DNA of 64,000 nucleotides from an uncultured Eubacteriales bacterium (GCA_900545405.1 UQYT01000003.1:29321-93320), one strand, 5' to 3'. Numbered from the stretch's first letter, positions 1 through 9,372 are shown. The notes: generated by a model not told the origin, from the sequence alone. A program made the numbers and translations.

Positions 1-47
1 CTCTTTCTCTCTACATCTTAGCACGAACAGAAATTACGGATTCACTA

Positions 48-76
48 TTGACACGCAATTAAGTTCGTGCTATACT
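48..76 (+). promoter_or_regulatory. Sigma-A promoter of the first small gene
   Basis: TTGACA at 48-53 and TATACT at 71-76 are separated by exactly 17 bp. This is close to consensus and points at the small gene starting at 162. A LexA-like box lies just downstream, so the promoter may be repressed until DNA damage. Confidence 0.75.
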
Positions 77-89
77 TGCCTCACTCAAG

Positions 90-103
90 CGAATATTTGT
101 TCG
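90..103 (+). promoter_or_regulatory. LexA-like (SOS) operator
   Basis: CGAATATTTGTTCG matches the Firmicutes LexA palindrome CGAACATATGTTCG at 12 of 14 positions and sits just after the expected transcription start. A weaker half-matching copy (54-67) lies between the -35 and -10 boxes, and GCACGAACA at 21-29 is a further inverted half-site. The match is seen in the sequence; LexA control is inferred. Confidence 0.55.
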
Positions 104-161
104 TGAGTACATATTATCACTTGAAATTGTGTGTGTCAACTCTTTGTTGGGAGGGATTGAC

Positions 162-410
162 GTGGACGCTCAGTGCCGCAAGGCTTATGTTTCGGTCAAC
201 GTGGACATAGATGAAGAAGGCTCCGTGCAGCCGCGCGTCATACGCTGGCGCGGCGGCCGCGCGTTCCCCATCGAGCGCGTGCTGTACAAGTGTCGCGCGT
301 CCTCGAACAAGGTCGGAGGCGGCGGGATACGCTACACCGTGCAGATAAACGGGCAGGAGTGTTACCTGTTCAGCGAGGGCAGCAAGTGGTTCGTGGGGGC
401 GAAAATCTGA
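162..410 (+). CDS. Small SOS-associated protein (DUF6504-like), function unknown
   Basis: An 82-residue protein. The GTG at 162 is chosen because GGGAGGG (149-155) lies 6 nt upstream; a longer reading from 129 has no ribosome site. The protein is rich in beta-strand patterns (KAYVSVNVDIDEEG near the start, GIRYTVQINGQECYLF in the middle, KWFVG at the end). It resembles small proteins encoded near Y-family DNA polymerases or SOS genes in Clostridia, but I assign no activity. The LexA-like box and near-consensus promoter directly upstream fit a DNA-damage role. A hairpin terminator follows at 464-498, so it appears to be transcribed alone. The family name is from memory and tentative. Confidence 0.6.
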   Translation: MDAQCRKAYVSVNVDIDEEGSVQPRVIRWRGGRAFPIERVLYKCRASSNKVGGGGIRYTVQINGQECYLFSEGSKWFVGAKI

Positions 411-463
411 AGCTTTTATTGAACCAAGCACTCATTGATTCTCACAAGTTCATATTTCTGTCA

Positions 464-498
464 AGCAGCCTGAAAGCAACGCTTTCGGGCTGCTTTTC
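464..498 (+). terminator. Intrinsic terminator after the small SOS-type gene
   Basis: A stem of about 14 bp (AGCAGCCTGAAAGC pairing with GCTTTCGGGCTGCT, one mismatch) has a 3-nt loop and is followed by TTTTCATTT. Confidence 0.8.
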
Positions 499-797
499 AT
501 TTGCAGCACATTGCTATTTGATGATTAGTCAACATTCACAAAAGTTATGTTCAACGCGCAATATGACATAATACGCATTTGGTCTATGGTTAAATTTCCA
601 CCATATCACAAAATGTGACGGCTTATTACAACATGTCCCCGAATGTCCCTGAATTCATCACGATATGCGAGGAATGATATTATGGTAATGGAAATAAGCG
701 CAGGCAGCTCTGTAGTTGCCTGCGCTATTTATATTGCGCGACCGCCTCCTTAGCTTTGGCTCATAAGAAGTTCAAAAAGCTCAGGAGGTATTTACTT
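499..797. other. Gene-free gap with one hairpin
   Basis: AT-rich DNA between the first terminator and the next gene. The only structure I see is a hairpin at 697-726 (AGCGCAGGCA pairing with TTGCCTGCGCT) followed by a weak T-rich stretch. It could be a terminator or leader element for the sigma-like gene at 798. No ORF with a ribosome site is visible. Confidence 0.4.
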
Positions 798-1274
798 ATG
801 TTCAACACAAACAGCGACTACGCCATAAACAAGCTGGACACAGAGGCCATCGTGTGCCGTAGCGTAACCGGGCAGCTGCTGCGCATAACGCGTGAGGACT
901 TTAACAGCGATGAAGAATTTGAAAAGTGGAAATCGTGGTCTGACGCTGACTACCACGAAACAGAGCTCAGCGATCGGGCATACAGCGACCGCAAAACGGA
1001 GTTTGCAATAGCACGTTATATTGAAGCGCAGGACACCGACTGGCTGACCATGGAGCTGAAGGCTGCGGAGCAGAGCCAACACACGCAGCTCATAGAGCGC
1101 ATGAGGGGTTTCCTCACAGACATACAGTTCAAGCGAATCTGGCAGCGCTTCGCGTTAGGGTTGGAGCTTGCTGACATTGCCGGCACTGAGGGTGTTAGCA
1201 TTACTGCGGTTGCCAGCTCGATAGAGCGCGCAGTAAAGAAGCTGAGTCAGCTCAGGCGTCATGGTTTGCTGTGA
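798..1274 (+). CDS. Sigma-70 region-4-like helix-turn-helix protein
   Basis: A 158-residue protein. AGGAGG at 783-788 sits 9 nt before the ATG at 798, which excludes the longer reading from 756. Residues about 100-155 (MRGFLTDIQFKRIWQRFALG through ITAVASSIERAVKKL) look like the sigma region-4 helix-turn-helix, with a first helix, a turn and a recognition helix. There is no region 2 or -10-binding domain, so it is not a full sigma factor. Proteins of this shape are common regulators on conjugative elements and phages of Clostridia. It sits in the low-GC accessory part of the window and has no evident operon partner. Confidence 0.7.
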   Translation: MFNTNSDYAINKLDTEAIVCRSVTGQLLRITREDFNSDEEFEKWKSWSDADYHETELSDRAYSDRKTEFAIARYIEAQDTDWLTMELKAAEQSQHTQLIERMRGFLTDIQFKRIWQRFALGLELADIAGTEGVSITAVASSIERAVKKLSQLRRHGLL

Positions 1275-1409
1275 TAATGTAGGTGTAATATAATCCCATT
1301 ACAGCAAAGCCTTATCCATTGCACGCCTACAGCAAGCACGATTTTGTTTGCCATACATAAACACTTCTCTTAATTTTACCCGGCAATGCGACAAAATGGC
1401 AGTTTTATA

Positions 1410-1438
1410 TTAACAAGGAAGAGTTTAACAACTATAAT
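1410..1438 (+). promoter_or_regulatory. Promoter of the first SLH surface-protein gene
   Basis: TTAACA (1410-1415), a 17-bp spacer and TATAAT (1433-1438). Transcription would start near 1445, giving a leader of about 120 nt that contains both stem-loops at 1454-1502. Confidence 0.7.
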
Positions 1439-1453
1439 TTGGTTAAAGCTCAT

Positions 1454-1502
1454 CATCAGCGGGTACCCGCTGATGCCGTTCCACGGGAGGGAGTGGAACG
1501 GC
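1454..1502 (+). promoter_or_regulatory. Twin palindromic stem-loops in SLH mRNA leader (copy A)
   Basis: 1454-1475 is a perfect 22-nt palindrome (half-site CATCAGCGGGT). It is followed immediately by a 10-bp stem, GCCGTTCCAC pairing with GTGGAACGGC (1475-1502), with an 8-nt loop. The pair ends 63 nt before the start codon. The same two-hairpin layout precedes the other three SLH genes in the window, with different sequences. Confidence 0.7.
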
Positions 1503-1565
1503 AATGTCCCGTTGCGCGCGGTTTTTCGGTGGTGAGGGGCTAATCTTTATTAAGGAGGAACCCAT

Positions 1566-2393
1566 ATGCGCAAACGTTTGTTATCCGTATTTATGGTGCT
1601 GGCTCTTATTATTGCAATGGCACAGGCTGCTTTTGCAGTTGACGGTCAAGCCGCTACCATAACTGCCTACACGTCGCATGGAACAGCGGTGGCTGGTACC
1701 TACACCACTATCGACGCCGCAGTTAATGCTGCTGGTGAGAATAGCCGAGTTGTAATTTCCGAAGGGACTCTGGCCGTAAATGGGTGTCAAACCATATCCA
1801 AGGCTGGTGTGACGGTTGAAGGAGCTGGACTCGATAAAACCTTCTTGGTGACGTCTGACAGCTTCCAGAATGCCAGCGCTACCAACCTCAAGGCTCTTCT
1901 GACCATTGCCGCCGACGATGTCACTGTTAAGGGTATGACCATTGATGGTTCTGCCTACGGCGAAACTATTACATCTTCTACGGACTTTGTTGTAATTCGT
2001 TTCAATGAGGGGACAGGCATTAAACTCGAAGATGTTTATGTGACCGGGTCTCCGAAAACGCTGATGCAGTTGGGTATGTCCAACACCTCCGTTTCTGTTA
2101 CGGCTACAAACCTTTATTGCCAGGGAATGCCGAAGCAGCTCAGCGAGAATGCTACTTTCCCTGATATTGATTTGAATAACAACAGCACCTTGGAAGTTAA
2201 CGGTGGTGCTCTTCATGCATTTATCTCTGATATTGGAGACGATTCCTGCAATCTGATCAACTGTGAGCCGGTTTATACGCTCGTTTATACTCGTATGGTA
2301 ATCTTCAGTGACTACCTACACTCGACATTCCAGCATTATGCAAATTGCTATGTTGAGAGCGATGCGCAGCAGTCTCCTCTTTATGATACCTAG
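1566..2393 (+). pseudogene. N-terminal part of a frame-disrupted SLH surface protein
   Basis: It starts at ATG 1566 behind AAGGAGG. Residues 1-24 are a signal peptide (MRKRLLSVFMVLALIIAMAQ, then an AFA cleavage site). Residues about 30-230 read as a pectate-lyase-like parallel beta-helix (VTVEGAGLDKTFLV, VTVKGMTIDG, VSVTATNLYCQG). Homology-like sequence fades after about residue 230 and the frame stops at 2393. The next stretch, in another frame, continues as an Ig-like domain and SLH repeats. All three frames contain stops between about 2220 and 2390, so the two halves cannot be joined by one frameshift. I read this as one surface-protein gene broken by small lesions or a deletion. Confidence 0.7.
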
Positions 2394-2434
2394 GTGACCG
2401 TGTACCGACCAGCTTTACCTACACAGTAGACGGT

Positions 2435-3343
2435 TTGTGCGGAGACGATAAGCTTACTACCGCACCTACGTTCTCTATTGATGGAACTGTAGACACTAGC
2501 AAACCCGGTACATACACAATTAATGCAAGCGGCGCAGACGCCGGAGATAACTACTTGATTAATTATGTCACCGCTACTTTGCGTGTTGTAGAACGCCCGG
2601 ATGTTCCCAACATCCCCGACACCTACGACATCGAGCTTATAGTCGGCGAGGGCGGCGAAGCCAAGACAAACTTGACTAACGCTTCGGCGGGCAGCACGAT
2701 TACCGTGACCGTGACGCCTGACGAGGGCTACGAGCTCGACTACATCACCGTTGACGGCGAGCGCATCGACGGCACAACGTTTACGATGCCGGCTCACGAT
2801 GTGACCGTGCGCGTGTACTTCACCGACGGCTCCGTTGATATGCCGTTCGTTGATGTAAACAGCGGCGATTGGTTATATGAGTATGTCGAGTACGTCTACG
2901 CCAACGGCCTGATGGACGGCACAAGCGCCACCACGTTTGAGCCGAACGGCACTATGACCCGCGCAATGGTGTGGGCTATCCTCGCCCGCGTTGATGGTGA
3001 GACAGTCACCGGCACGAACTGGATCGAAACTGCCCGCAGCTGGGCAATGGCGAACGGTGTGAGCGATGGCGAGAACGCCAGCGGCTATGTCACCCGTGAA
3101 CAGCTTGCGACGATGCTCTGGCGCTACGCGGTCGCGCAGGGCTATGATGTCAGCATCGGCGAGAGCACTAACATCCTCAGCTACGCCGACTTCGGCCAGA
3201 TAAGCGAGTACGCCATCCCGGCGATGCAGTGGGCCTGCGGTTCCGGCATCGTCACCGGCGTGACCGAGTCCACGCTCGTCCCACAGGACACCGCCACCCG
3301 CGCCCAGTGCGCCGCGATGCTGATGCGGTTCGTGGAACTGTAA
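2435..3343 (+). pseudogene. C-terminal part of the disrupted SLH surface protein
   Basis: This is the other half of the gene broken upstream, in a different frame. Coding similarity starts before 2435: the same frame reads VPTSFTYTVDG from about 2402, with no ribosome site, so it is probably not translated independently. Domains in order are an MBG/Ig-like module (to about 2600), a bacterial repeat module (GEGGEAKTNLTNASAGSTIT through FTMPAHDVTVRVYF), and two SLH repeats (from FVDVNSGDWLYEYVEYVYAN to the end) for cell-wall attachment. The SLH part is very close to that of the gene ending at 9338, making recombination or gene conversion between them possible. Confidence 0.65.
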
Positions 3344-3360
3344 AACCAAAACACAAAGCA

Positions 3361-3386
3361 AAAAAGGCCGCAAACGCGGCCTTTTT
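3361..3386. terminator. Bidirectional terminator between SLH fragment and kinase gene
   Basis: AAAAAGGCCGC and GCGGCCTTTTT flank a 4-nt loop. The symmetrical A and T tracts let it serve both the plus-strand SLH fragment and the minus-strand kinase ending at 3403. Confidence 0.85.
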
Positions 3387-3402
3387 GCCATATATCCAAC
3401 TA

Positions 3403-4698
3403 TTACACGCGCAAATACACCGACGAGCGGAACACGCGCCCGTCCGGTTCAAAGCGCGCGTCGCCGCCGCGCTTGCGCGCCACGGCCCGGATGGAGCCGA
3501 GCCCCACGCCGAAGTCGTCCCGCTTGCTGGAACGGAAACGCTCGCCGTCGAAGTCCGCATGCCCGTCGAAGCTGTTGTCCATGGTGACGGTGAGCGTGTC
3601 AAGGTGCACCGCGCTGACGAGGCGCAGGAACCTGCGCCCCTCGGTCATGCGCGCGCAGGCCTCGAGGGCGTTTTCGAGCAGGTTGCCGAAGATGACGCAC
3701 AGCTCCGCGTCGGTGACCTGCTCCGTTTTTGCCGGAACGACCAGCCGGATATCCGCCTCCACGCCGCGCTCGCGGCACAGCGCGGCGTAGTGGGAGACGA
3801 TGGCGTTCACCGCCTGATTCTCGCAGTACGCCTGAGGCGCGGCGGGGATGGCGTCGAGCAGCTCATCGATGTACTGCTTTAGCCGCGCGTCGTCCTTGCC
3901 CGCCAGGCCGCGGATGGCGGCGAGCTGGTGGCGTAGGTCGTGCCGCTGCCGCCGCAGCTCCGACATGTGCTCCAGCATCAGCGCGCTGTGCTTTTTCTGC
4001 TCGGCGATCTGCGTCTCCATCAAACGCGACTCGAAGATCAGCCGCTGGCGCAGCGCGGCCTGCTGCTCCACGCCCTCGAGCGATTGCAACAGCACATAGT
4101 AGATGGCAAAGACGCAGACCAGCAGCCCGACGCGGCAGAAGAGGAAGAAGGCGCTGCCCGCGCTGCTCTCAAGGTAGGAGTTCGTGAAGACGAGCGTCAG
4201 GACGGTCACGAACGCCGGGATTAGCCAGATTATGCGCCACAGCTGCGGCGCGTCGGTGCGGTAGACGAGATCAGCCACGCGCCGGGAAAAGCGCAGCAGC
4301 AGCGGCAGAGTGACGCCGTAGAGCAATATGCAGATGAAGCTGCTGCCCCAGCCCTGGATGGGGATGTCAAAGGCCTGCACGGCCAGGAAGGCCGCGATGC
4401 CGCGGATTATCAGCAGGTAGTCCACTATCAGCAGATAGGTGAAGAGCATCTTGAACGGGCTCAGGCGCAGGAAGGCGCAGTAGATCAGAAACCCGACGAC
4501 CGCAAAAAGCAGCTCCAGATTGCGAAAATACAGCCCGTTGGCCAGGCAATAGGCGGCGGCCGCCATCTTGCACAGCACGTTGGCGGCGACGAGCACGAGC
4601 GCCGCCGTGCGCGAGCGCCAGCGGAAGTTCCAGAACAGGGCGAAGGGGATTATGTGGCTCGGCAGCGTCGTGCAGAATATGTAGAAGAGCTGCTCCAT
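3403..4698 (-). CDS. Sensor histidine kinase, GHKL/AgrC type
   Basis: A 431-residue membrane kinase. The first about 210 residues form six or so hydrophobic segments, followed by a helical linker. RHDLRHQLAAI carries the phosphoacceptor histidine near residue 253, NLLENALEAC is the ATP-binding N box, and FGVGLGSIRAVARKRGG is the G box. This is the layout of AgrC-like kinases, which usually sense peptides. Its ATG at 4698 overlaps the regulator's stop (TGATG; an in-frame GTG at 4701 is the alternative start), so the pair is translationally coupled. No signal-peptide precursor gene is visible nearby. Confidence 0.88.
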   Translation of the reverse strand: MEQLFYIFCTTLPSHIIPFALFWNFRWRSRTAALVLVAANVLCKMAAAAYCLANGLYFRNLELLFAVVGFLIYCAFLRLSPFKMLFTYLLIVDYLLIIRGIAAFLAVQAFDIPIQGWGSSFICILLYGVTLPLLLRFSRRVADLVYRTDAPQLWRIIWLIPAFVTVLTLVFTNSYLESSAGSAFFLFCRVGLLVCVFAIYYVLLQSLEGVEQQAALRQRLIFESRLMETQIAEQKKHSALMLEHMSELRRQRHDLRHQLAAIRGLAGKDDARLKQYIDELLDAIPAAPQAYCENQAVNAIVSHYAALCRERGVEADIRLVVPAKTEQVTDAELCVIFGNLLENALEACARMTEGRRFLRLVSAVHLDTLTVTMDNSFDGHADFDGERFRSSKRDDFGVGLGSIRAVARKRGGDARFEPDGRVFRSSVYLRV

Positions 4699-5417
4699 CA
4701 CGCATTACCTCTTGTCCGGGCAAATAAATAGTCCTCATAGGCCCGCTTCGCCTTCGCGCGGTTTGGGCGGCTTATGGGGACGTTTTTGCCGTCCGCCATG
4801 ACGTAGCACTGGTATTCCTCATTGATGCCCCGGACGAAGGCCAGATTCGCGCAGTAGCTCTTGTGCGGGCAGAAAAAGTCTTGCCCGTCCAGCTGCGGCA
4901 GCAGATCGGAGAGCTTGCCGTAGAGCTCGATGACGCCGTCGCGCGTGGAGATCAGGACGTGATGCCCGCGCTGCTCCAGACATACCAGCTCGGAGAGCGG
5001 GAGCCTCTGCACCTCGCCGCTTTGCTGTATGGCGAGCCGCGGCGCGCTGTCTCTTTGCAGCTGCACCAGCCGCAGCAGGTCGTTTACGTCCTTTTGACGC
5101 ACGGGCTTTTCCAGGTATTTCAGCACCGACAACCGGTAGCCCTCCAGCGCGTGCTCGGTGCTGGTGGTGGTGAAGGCGATGGGGATGCGCTCGTCCAGCT
5201 CGCGGATGCGCTGCACCGCCTCCACGCCGGTCATGCCGTCCATGTAGATGTCCATCAGCAGCAGGTCGAATTTGCCGGGGCGAAAGGCCTCCAGCAGTTC
5301 TTCGCTGCTCCCGAATTGGGCGCAGACGGCCGGGATGGGCGAGAGCTCCAGCAGCCGGAGCAGCTTTTCGCGCTCCTCCGGCAGATCGTCGCAGATGGCG
5401 AGGGTCAGTGGTTCCAT
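4698..5417 (-). CDS. Response regulator, LytTR family
   Basis: A 239-residue protein. The start is the ATG at 5417 with AAAGGAGG just upstream; the longer reading has no ribosome site. Residues 1-120 are a receiver domain: acidic pair D10/D11, phosphoacceptor D56 in LLLMDIYMDG, and the conserved lysine in LEKPV. Residues about 140-235 are a LytTR DNA-binding domain (FFCPHKSYCANLAFV, ISRPNRAKAKRAYEDYL). It is the partner of the overlapping AgrC-like kinase. Divergent placement next to the large SLH gene at 5736 makes that gene a possible target, but no LytTR direct-repeat site was identified. Confidence 0.9.
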   Translation of the reverse strand: MEPLTLAICDDLPEEREKLLRLLELSPIPAVCAQFGSSEELLEAFRPGKFDLLLMDIYMDGMTGVEAVQRIRELDERIPIAFTTTSTEHALEGYRLSVLKYLEKPVRQKDVNDLLRLVQLQRDSAPRLAIQQSGEVQRLPLSELVCLEQRGHHVLISTRDGVIELYGKLSDLLPQLDGQDFFCPHKSYCANLAFVRGINEEYQCYVMADGKNVPISRPNRAKAKRAYEDYLFARTRGNA

Positions 5418-5444
5418 GCGGCCCCTCCTTTGCGGTTTTTCTTT

Positions 5445-5473
5445 ATGATACGGCAGAAGCATAAAATTGTCAA
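5445..5473 (-). promoter_or_regulatory. Promoter of the two-component operon
   Basis: On the minus strand, TTGACA (5473-5468), 17 bp and TATCAT (5450-5445) lie about 28 nt before the regulator's ATG. A second TTGACA lies at 5481-5476 and overlaps the same region. Confidence 0.65.
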
Positions 5474-5648
5474 TTTGTCAAGTACCAATTATGCCGCAGG
5501 GCACAGCAAGTTTGGTACTGGAGAATGCCGTGAAAAGCATAATATAATATTCCAATAAAAGCGGTATTGTGGCTGCTTTTCGCGGAACGGAAAAGCAACC
5601 ACTGATTGCCCAGGTCGGCGCACGGCATGAAGTAAACAGAACATTGTC

Positions 5649-5695
5649 GCAAAGGGGGTACCCCCCTTGCGTGAGAAAGTGAAGCTTTCTCGCAA
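5649..5695 (+). promoter_or_regulatory. Twin stem-loops in SLH mRNA leader (copy B)
   Basis: 5649-5670 is a 22-nt near-palindrome (GCAAAGGGGGT against ACCCCCCTTGC, one A-C mismatch). 5667-5695 is a second stem, GAGAAAG pairing with CTTTCTC and extended by TTGC/GCAA across a bulge. The pair ends 40 nt before the ATG. An earlier imperfect hairpin lies at about 5572-5600, and a TATAAT at 5544-5549 is a possible -10 box without a clear -35. Confidence 0.6.
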
Positions 5696-5735
5696 GAATA
5701 CTGCTTTATCTGCTACACAAAGGAGGAAAATGTAT

Positions 5736-8700
5736 ATGAAAAAACGGCTTTTCGGATTGGCTTTGGTTCTGGCTCTATGCCTGACGCTGCTGTCCGTGAG
5801 CGCACTGGCGGCGGACGAGACCTACAACTTGTGGGTCAACGGCGTTCAGGTCACGGATGCAAACGCCACCGACGTTCTGGGAGACGCCGATGAAGGCGCT
5901 ACCGTATCCTATGACGCGGCGACCAATACCCTGACGTTGAATGGGGCGGTGCTGGACAAGGCGTACGATACCGGCGTGATTTATGCTAAAGGCACCGGTA
6001 TGCTTACCATCAATGTGGTGGGCGACAGCCAGATCACAGCGGCTGGAGATAATGTGAACGGGATTTATCTGGGAACAGTCTCTACAACGGAAAATCCCTA
6101 TCCGCAGTATTCCCTCCTTTTGACAGGCTCCGCCAAGCTGGACATTTACGTGACGGGAAACGGAAGTGCCGTTTCCGCCACGACCGATATTACTGTGGAG
6201 AAGCTGACGCTCGAAGCGGATGTGACAAACGCCAACGGCGGAAATGTGTTTTTCGTGGGCGGAAAGACCATCATTAAGGACGCGGCCAATCTGAATCTCT
6301 ACTCTGCCAATTATACGGCGATTTATGGTGAGGACGGAGTTGAGATAAGCGGCGGTACGGTCATTGTTGAAGCGCCAAAAAACAACCCTATTTATTCCAG
6401 CTACGGAGATGTGACTATCACCGGCACGGCGAATGTGACGGCGAAAGGCCACTATGGAATCGTAGGCAGTAATGTAGCTATTTCAGACAATACCAAGGTT
6501 GATACCACCTCAACCGCCGACTGCGGAATTTATACGGCGGGCACGGTGACTATTTCTGGAAACGCTGATGTGACGGCTAATGGCTATTATGCCGCGCTCC
6601 GGGGAGATACAAAGGTGGAGATCACTGGTGGCACGGTAGAGGCCACCTCCGTGGACGACTGCGGCATCTACAGCAAAGGCGGTGATATTGACATCACCGG
6701 CGGAACCGTAAAAGCAGTTTCGGAAAACAATACGGGTATCTTCCCGGCTGCTGGCAATGTTATCATCTCTGGCACCGCTGATGTTACTTCTACGTCCATC
6801 AATGAATGGGCTGTTTACAGCAATGCTGTGGTGTCTGTTTCCGATACAGCAAAACTGACGGCGACGACCTCTGCCAGTGATCCGGCTCATGGATATGGAG
6901 CTGTGCGAGGGAATATGGTTAAGATATCTGATAATGCAAATGTTGAAGCTAAAGCCAGAATGTATCAGGCTATAGTTGCTTACAACGGCGTCTCCATTAC
7001 CGGCGGTAATGTTTATGCCGAGGCTGAAGATACGGCAATTTGGGGATACAACAGCGCTGTGAGCATCACCGGCGGAACGGTTACTGCCGTCTCCAGCAAT
7101 TCCAGTGCCATAAGCGCCCAGACGACCCTTACGATCTCCGGTGAGGATACGGTGGTAAATGCGACATCCAATGCCAGTGGTTATTCAGCCATAAGGAGCA
7201 CGGATACTCTGACAATTTCTAATGGCGCTCAGGTGACCGCAACCGGTACCCAGAGTTCCGGAGTTGACGGATATGGGGATATTGTTATCTCTGGCACGAA
7301 TACAAGTGTTACGGCCTCCAACGGCGCGGAAAACGGTGCTGCGATCATCGGTCAGGGAAATATACAAATCACTGACGGCGCCGATGTCAGCGCTTCCGGC
7401 GCGGGTTCGGGTATCTATACCACTTCTACTGAATCTGGGGACGTGGTTTCTATTTCTGGAAGCACCGTGCAGGTAAAGCTGAATTCTAACCAGAATGGTA
7501 TTTATGCAGCAAACGGAATTACAATCACCGGTTCATGGGTAGATGCTACAGAGCAGCACTCTAATATCAGTATCTCCGACAGTGTATTGTTTGAGGGCGC
7601 AACCGGCCAGGTCTACGGTGACGCTACCGTTCCCGGCGACGTGGAGGTCCCTGAGGGCAAGACTCTGAACATTCCTGCCAACAAGACCCTCGTTGTCCCT
7701 GAAGGCGCCACACTTACCAATAATGGTATCATTACTGTTGCTCAGCAGGGTGCTGTGACCAACGACGGCACTATCGTGGGCGATATTCAGAATGCCGGCA
7801 CCACCACAAATAACGGCATTATTCAGGGTGCTGTCACTGGTGAAGGAACCACCAACAACGGCGGCATCATCCAGGATGGCGACAGCATCCAGGTTTCCAC
7901 CAAAGATGCCGTTCAGAAGATGATAAATACTTCTGTTGGCAAAACTGAGGCGGTCGTCATCACTCTTACGGGAGACATTACCGGCGACCTTTCCATCCCC
8001 ATTGGCTCCAACGTGGTCATTGATGGCGGAAATCAGTATAGAATTGCCGGCAAAATAACTTGTACTACCTCTACAAATGCGGCTGATGTAACCAACCTGA
8101 CCCTGAAAAACCTGACTATGGACGGGGATGCGGACGGAGACGGAACCAACGACATAGACTGGGCAATTTCCTCGGCCAATCAGAGCACCGAGACCGTCAA
8201 TGCGCTGAACCTGACGCTGAAAAACTGCACTGTAAAGAATTACGCCAATAAGGGAATGTACCTCACTAACGCCAAGACGCTGCGTGTAAACAGCTGCACC
8301 TTCGAGAACAACGCCACCGTAGAAATGAACAGTCCCAATAGCCGGGGAGACTACACCATTGACCTGAATCTGGTGGCTATTCAGGGCGCGGACATATCCA
8401 TCACCAACACCACGTTCAAGGGTGAATGCGGCAAAAAAGCTGTGGTGAAAGTGGTGCAGCGCGGCGCTAACGACGGTACTGGCGCTACGGATATCACCGG
8501 CGCTATGGCCTCGATTGCCAATTTCAATCTGAGCGGCTGTACATTTGCCGATACCACGGCGGAGGCGGACGTGAACCTCGGCACCGCAAAGAAGGACATA
8601 AATGCGACTGCCGAAAATCTTACCGGCAACTTCCCGGCGACTATCAGCGGGAATGCCACTGCAGTGGTGGTTCGGACGCCTTACTTGAATACCGTAGATA

Positions 8701-9338
8701 CCGACAGTGACAATACCAGCAAGAATACGCCGACACTTACTGTTCCTGCAGGGCGTACCGCTACGAAGGCAGCCAACGGAGTGCTTACGGTGAAGCCCAT
8801 CGGCAGCGTAACCGTGACGCCAACTCCCACTCCCGAGCCGGAGGAGCTGCCCTTCACCGACGTTTCTGAGAATCTTTGGTTCTATGACTACGTTGCCTAT
8901 GTCTACTCCAACGGCCTGATGGACGGCACCTCCGCGACGACCTTCGAGCCGAACGCGAACATGACCCGCGCAATGGTCTGGGCCATCCTCGCCCGCATCG
9001 ACGGCGAGACCGTCACCGGCACGAACTGGCTCGAAACCGCTCGCACCTGGGCAATGGCGAACGGTGTGAGCGATGGCGAGAACGCCAACGGCTATGTCAC
9101 CCGCGAGCAGTTTGCCACCATGCTCTGGCGCTACGCCGGGGAGCCGGACAGCGACTACTCGCTGAGCGCGTTCACTGACGCGGACAGTGTCAGCGATTAC
9201 GCCGAGACAGCGATGGCATGGGCGGTCGAGCACGGCATCATCACCGGCATGACCGACACGACCATTGAGCCTCAGGGCACGGCGACCCGCGCGCAGTGCG
9301 CCGCGATGCTGATGCGGTTCATCGAGAACATCGCGTAA
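5736..9338 (+). CDS. Large beta-helix surface protein with SLH anchor
   Basis: A 1200-residue secreted protein. The ATG at 5736 lies 9 nt after AGGAGG; another ATG 6 nt earlier is too close. Residues 1-24 are a signal peptide ending in ALA. The body is a long array of short beta-helix turns of the type ITGGTV/ISGTADVT (about residues 40-620), starting with a carbohydrate-binding Cthe_2159-like segment (YNLWVNGVQV). A VPEGATLTNNGIITV segment and a second helix region (about 750-1010) follow. A TPTPTPEPEE linker near residue 1030 leads to SLH repeats (FTDVSENLWFYDYVAYVY to the end) that bind cell-wall polymer. Ligand and function are unknown; adhesion or glycan binding is plausible. Confidence 0.88.
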   Translation: MKKRLFGLALVLALCLTLLSVSALAADETYNLWVNGVQVTDANATDVLGDADEGATVSYDAATNTLTLNGAVLDKAYDTGVIYAKGTGMLTINVVGDSQITAAGDNVNGIYLGTVSTTENPYPQYSLLLTGSAKLDIYVTGNGSAVSATTDITVEKLTLEADVTNANGGNVFFVGGKTIIKDAANLNLYSANYTAIYGEDGVEISGGTVIVEAPKNNPIYSSYGDVTITGTANVTAKGHYGIVGSNVAISDNTKVDTTSTADCGIYTAGTVTISGNADVTANGYYAALRGDTKVEITGGTVEATSVDDCGIYSKGGDIDITGGTVKAVSENNTGIFPAAGNVIISGTADVTSTSINEWAVYSNAVVSVSDTAKLTATTSASDPAHGYGAVRGNMVKISDNANVEAKARMYQAIVAYNGVSITGGNVYAEAEDTAIWGYNSAVSITGGTVTAVSSNSSAISAQTTLTISGEDTVVNATSNASGYSAIRSTDTLTISNGAQVTATGTQSSGVDGYGDIVISGTNTSVTASNGAENGAAIIGQGNIQITDGADVSASGAGSGIYTTSTESGDVVSISGSTVQVKLNSNQNGIYAANGITITGSWVDATEQHSNISISDSVLFEGATGQVYGDATVPGDVEVPEGKTLNIPANKTLVVPEGATLTNNGIITVAQQGAVTNDGTIVGDIQNAGTTTNNGIIQGAVTGEGTTNNGGIIQDGDSIQVSTKDAVQKMINTSVGKTEAVVITLTGDITGDLSIPIGSNVVIDGGNQYRIAGKITCTTSTNAADVTNLTLKNLTMDGDADGDGTNDIDWAISSANQSTETVNALNLTLKNCTVKNYANKGMYLTNAKTLRVNSCTFENNATVEMNSPNSRGDYTIDLNLVAIQGADISITNTTFKGECGKKAVVKVVQRGANDGTGATDITGAMASIANFNLSGCTFADTTAEADVNLGTAKKDINATAENLTGNFPATISGNATAVVVRTPYLNTVDTDSDNTSKNTPTLTVPAGRTATKAANGVLTVKPIGSVTVTPTPTPEPEELPFTDVSENLWFYDYVAYVYSNGLMDGTSATTFEPNANMTRAMVWAILARIDGETVTGTNWLETARTWAMANGVSDGENANGYVTREQFATMLWRYAGEPDSDYSLSAFTDADSVSDYAETAMAWAVEHGIITGMTDTTIEPQGTATRAQCAAMLMRFIENIA

Positions 9339-9372
9339 CAACAAGATTTCATATACCCATTCTCCATAAGCG

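Noticed and set aside
6300..7550. Many similar short units in the large SLH gene suggested a DNA repeat array
   Set aside because: The periodicity is in the protein (beta-helix turns of varying length), and the DNA units differ too much to be a tandem repeat.
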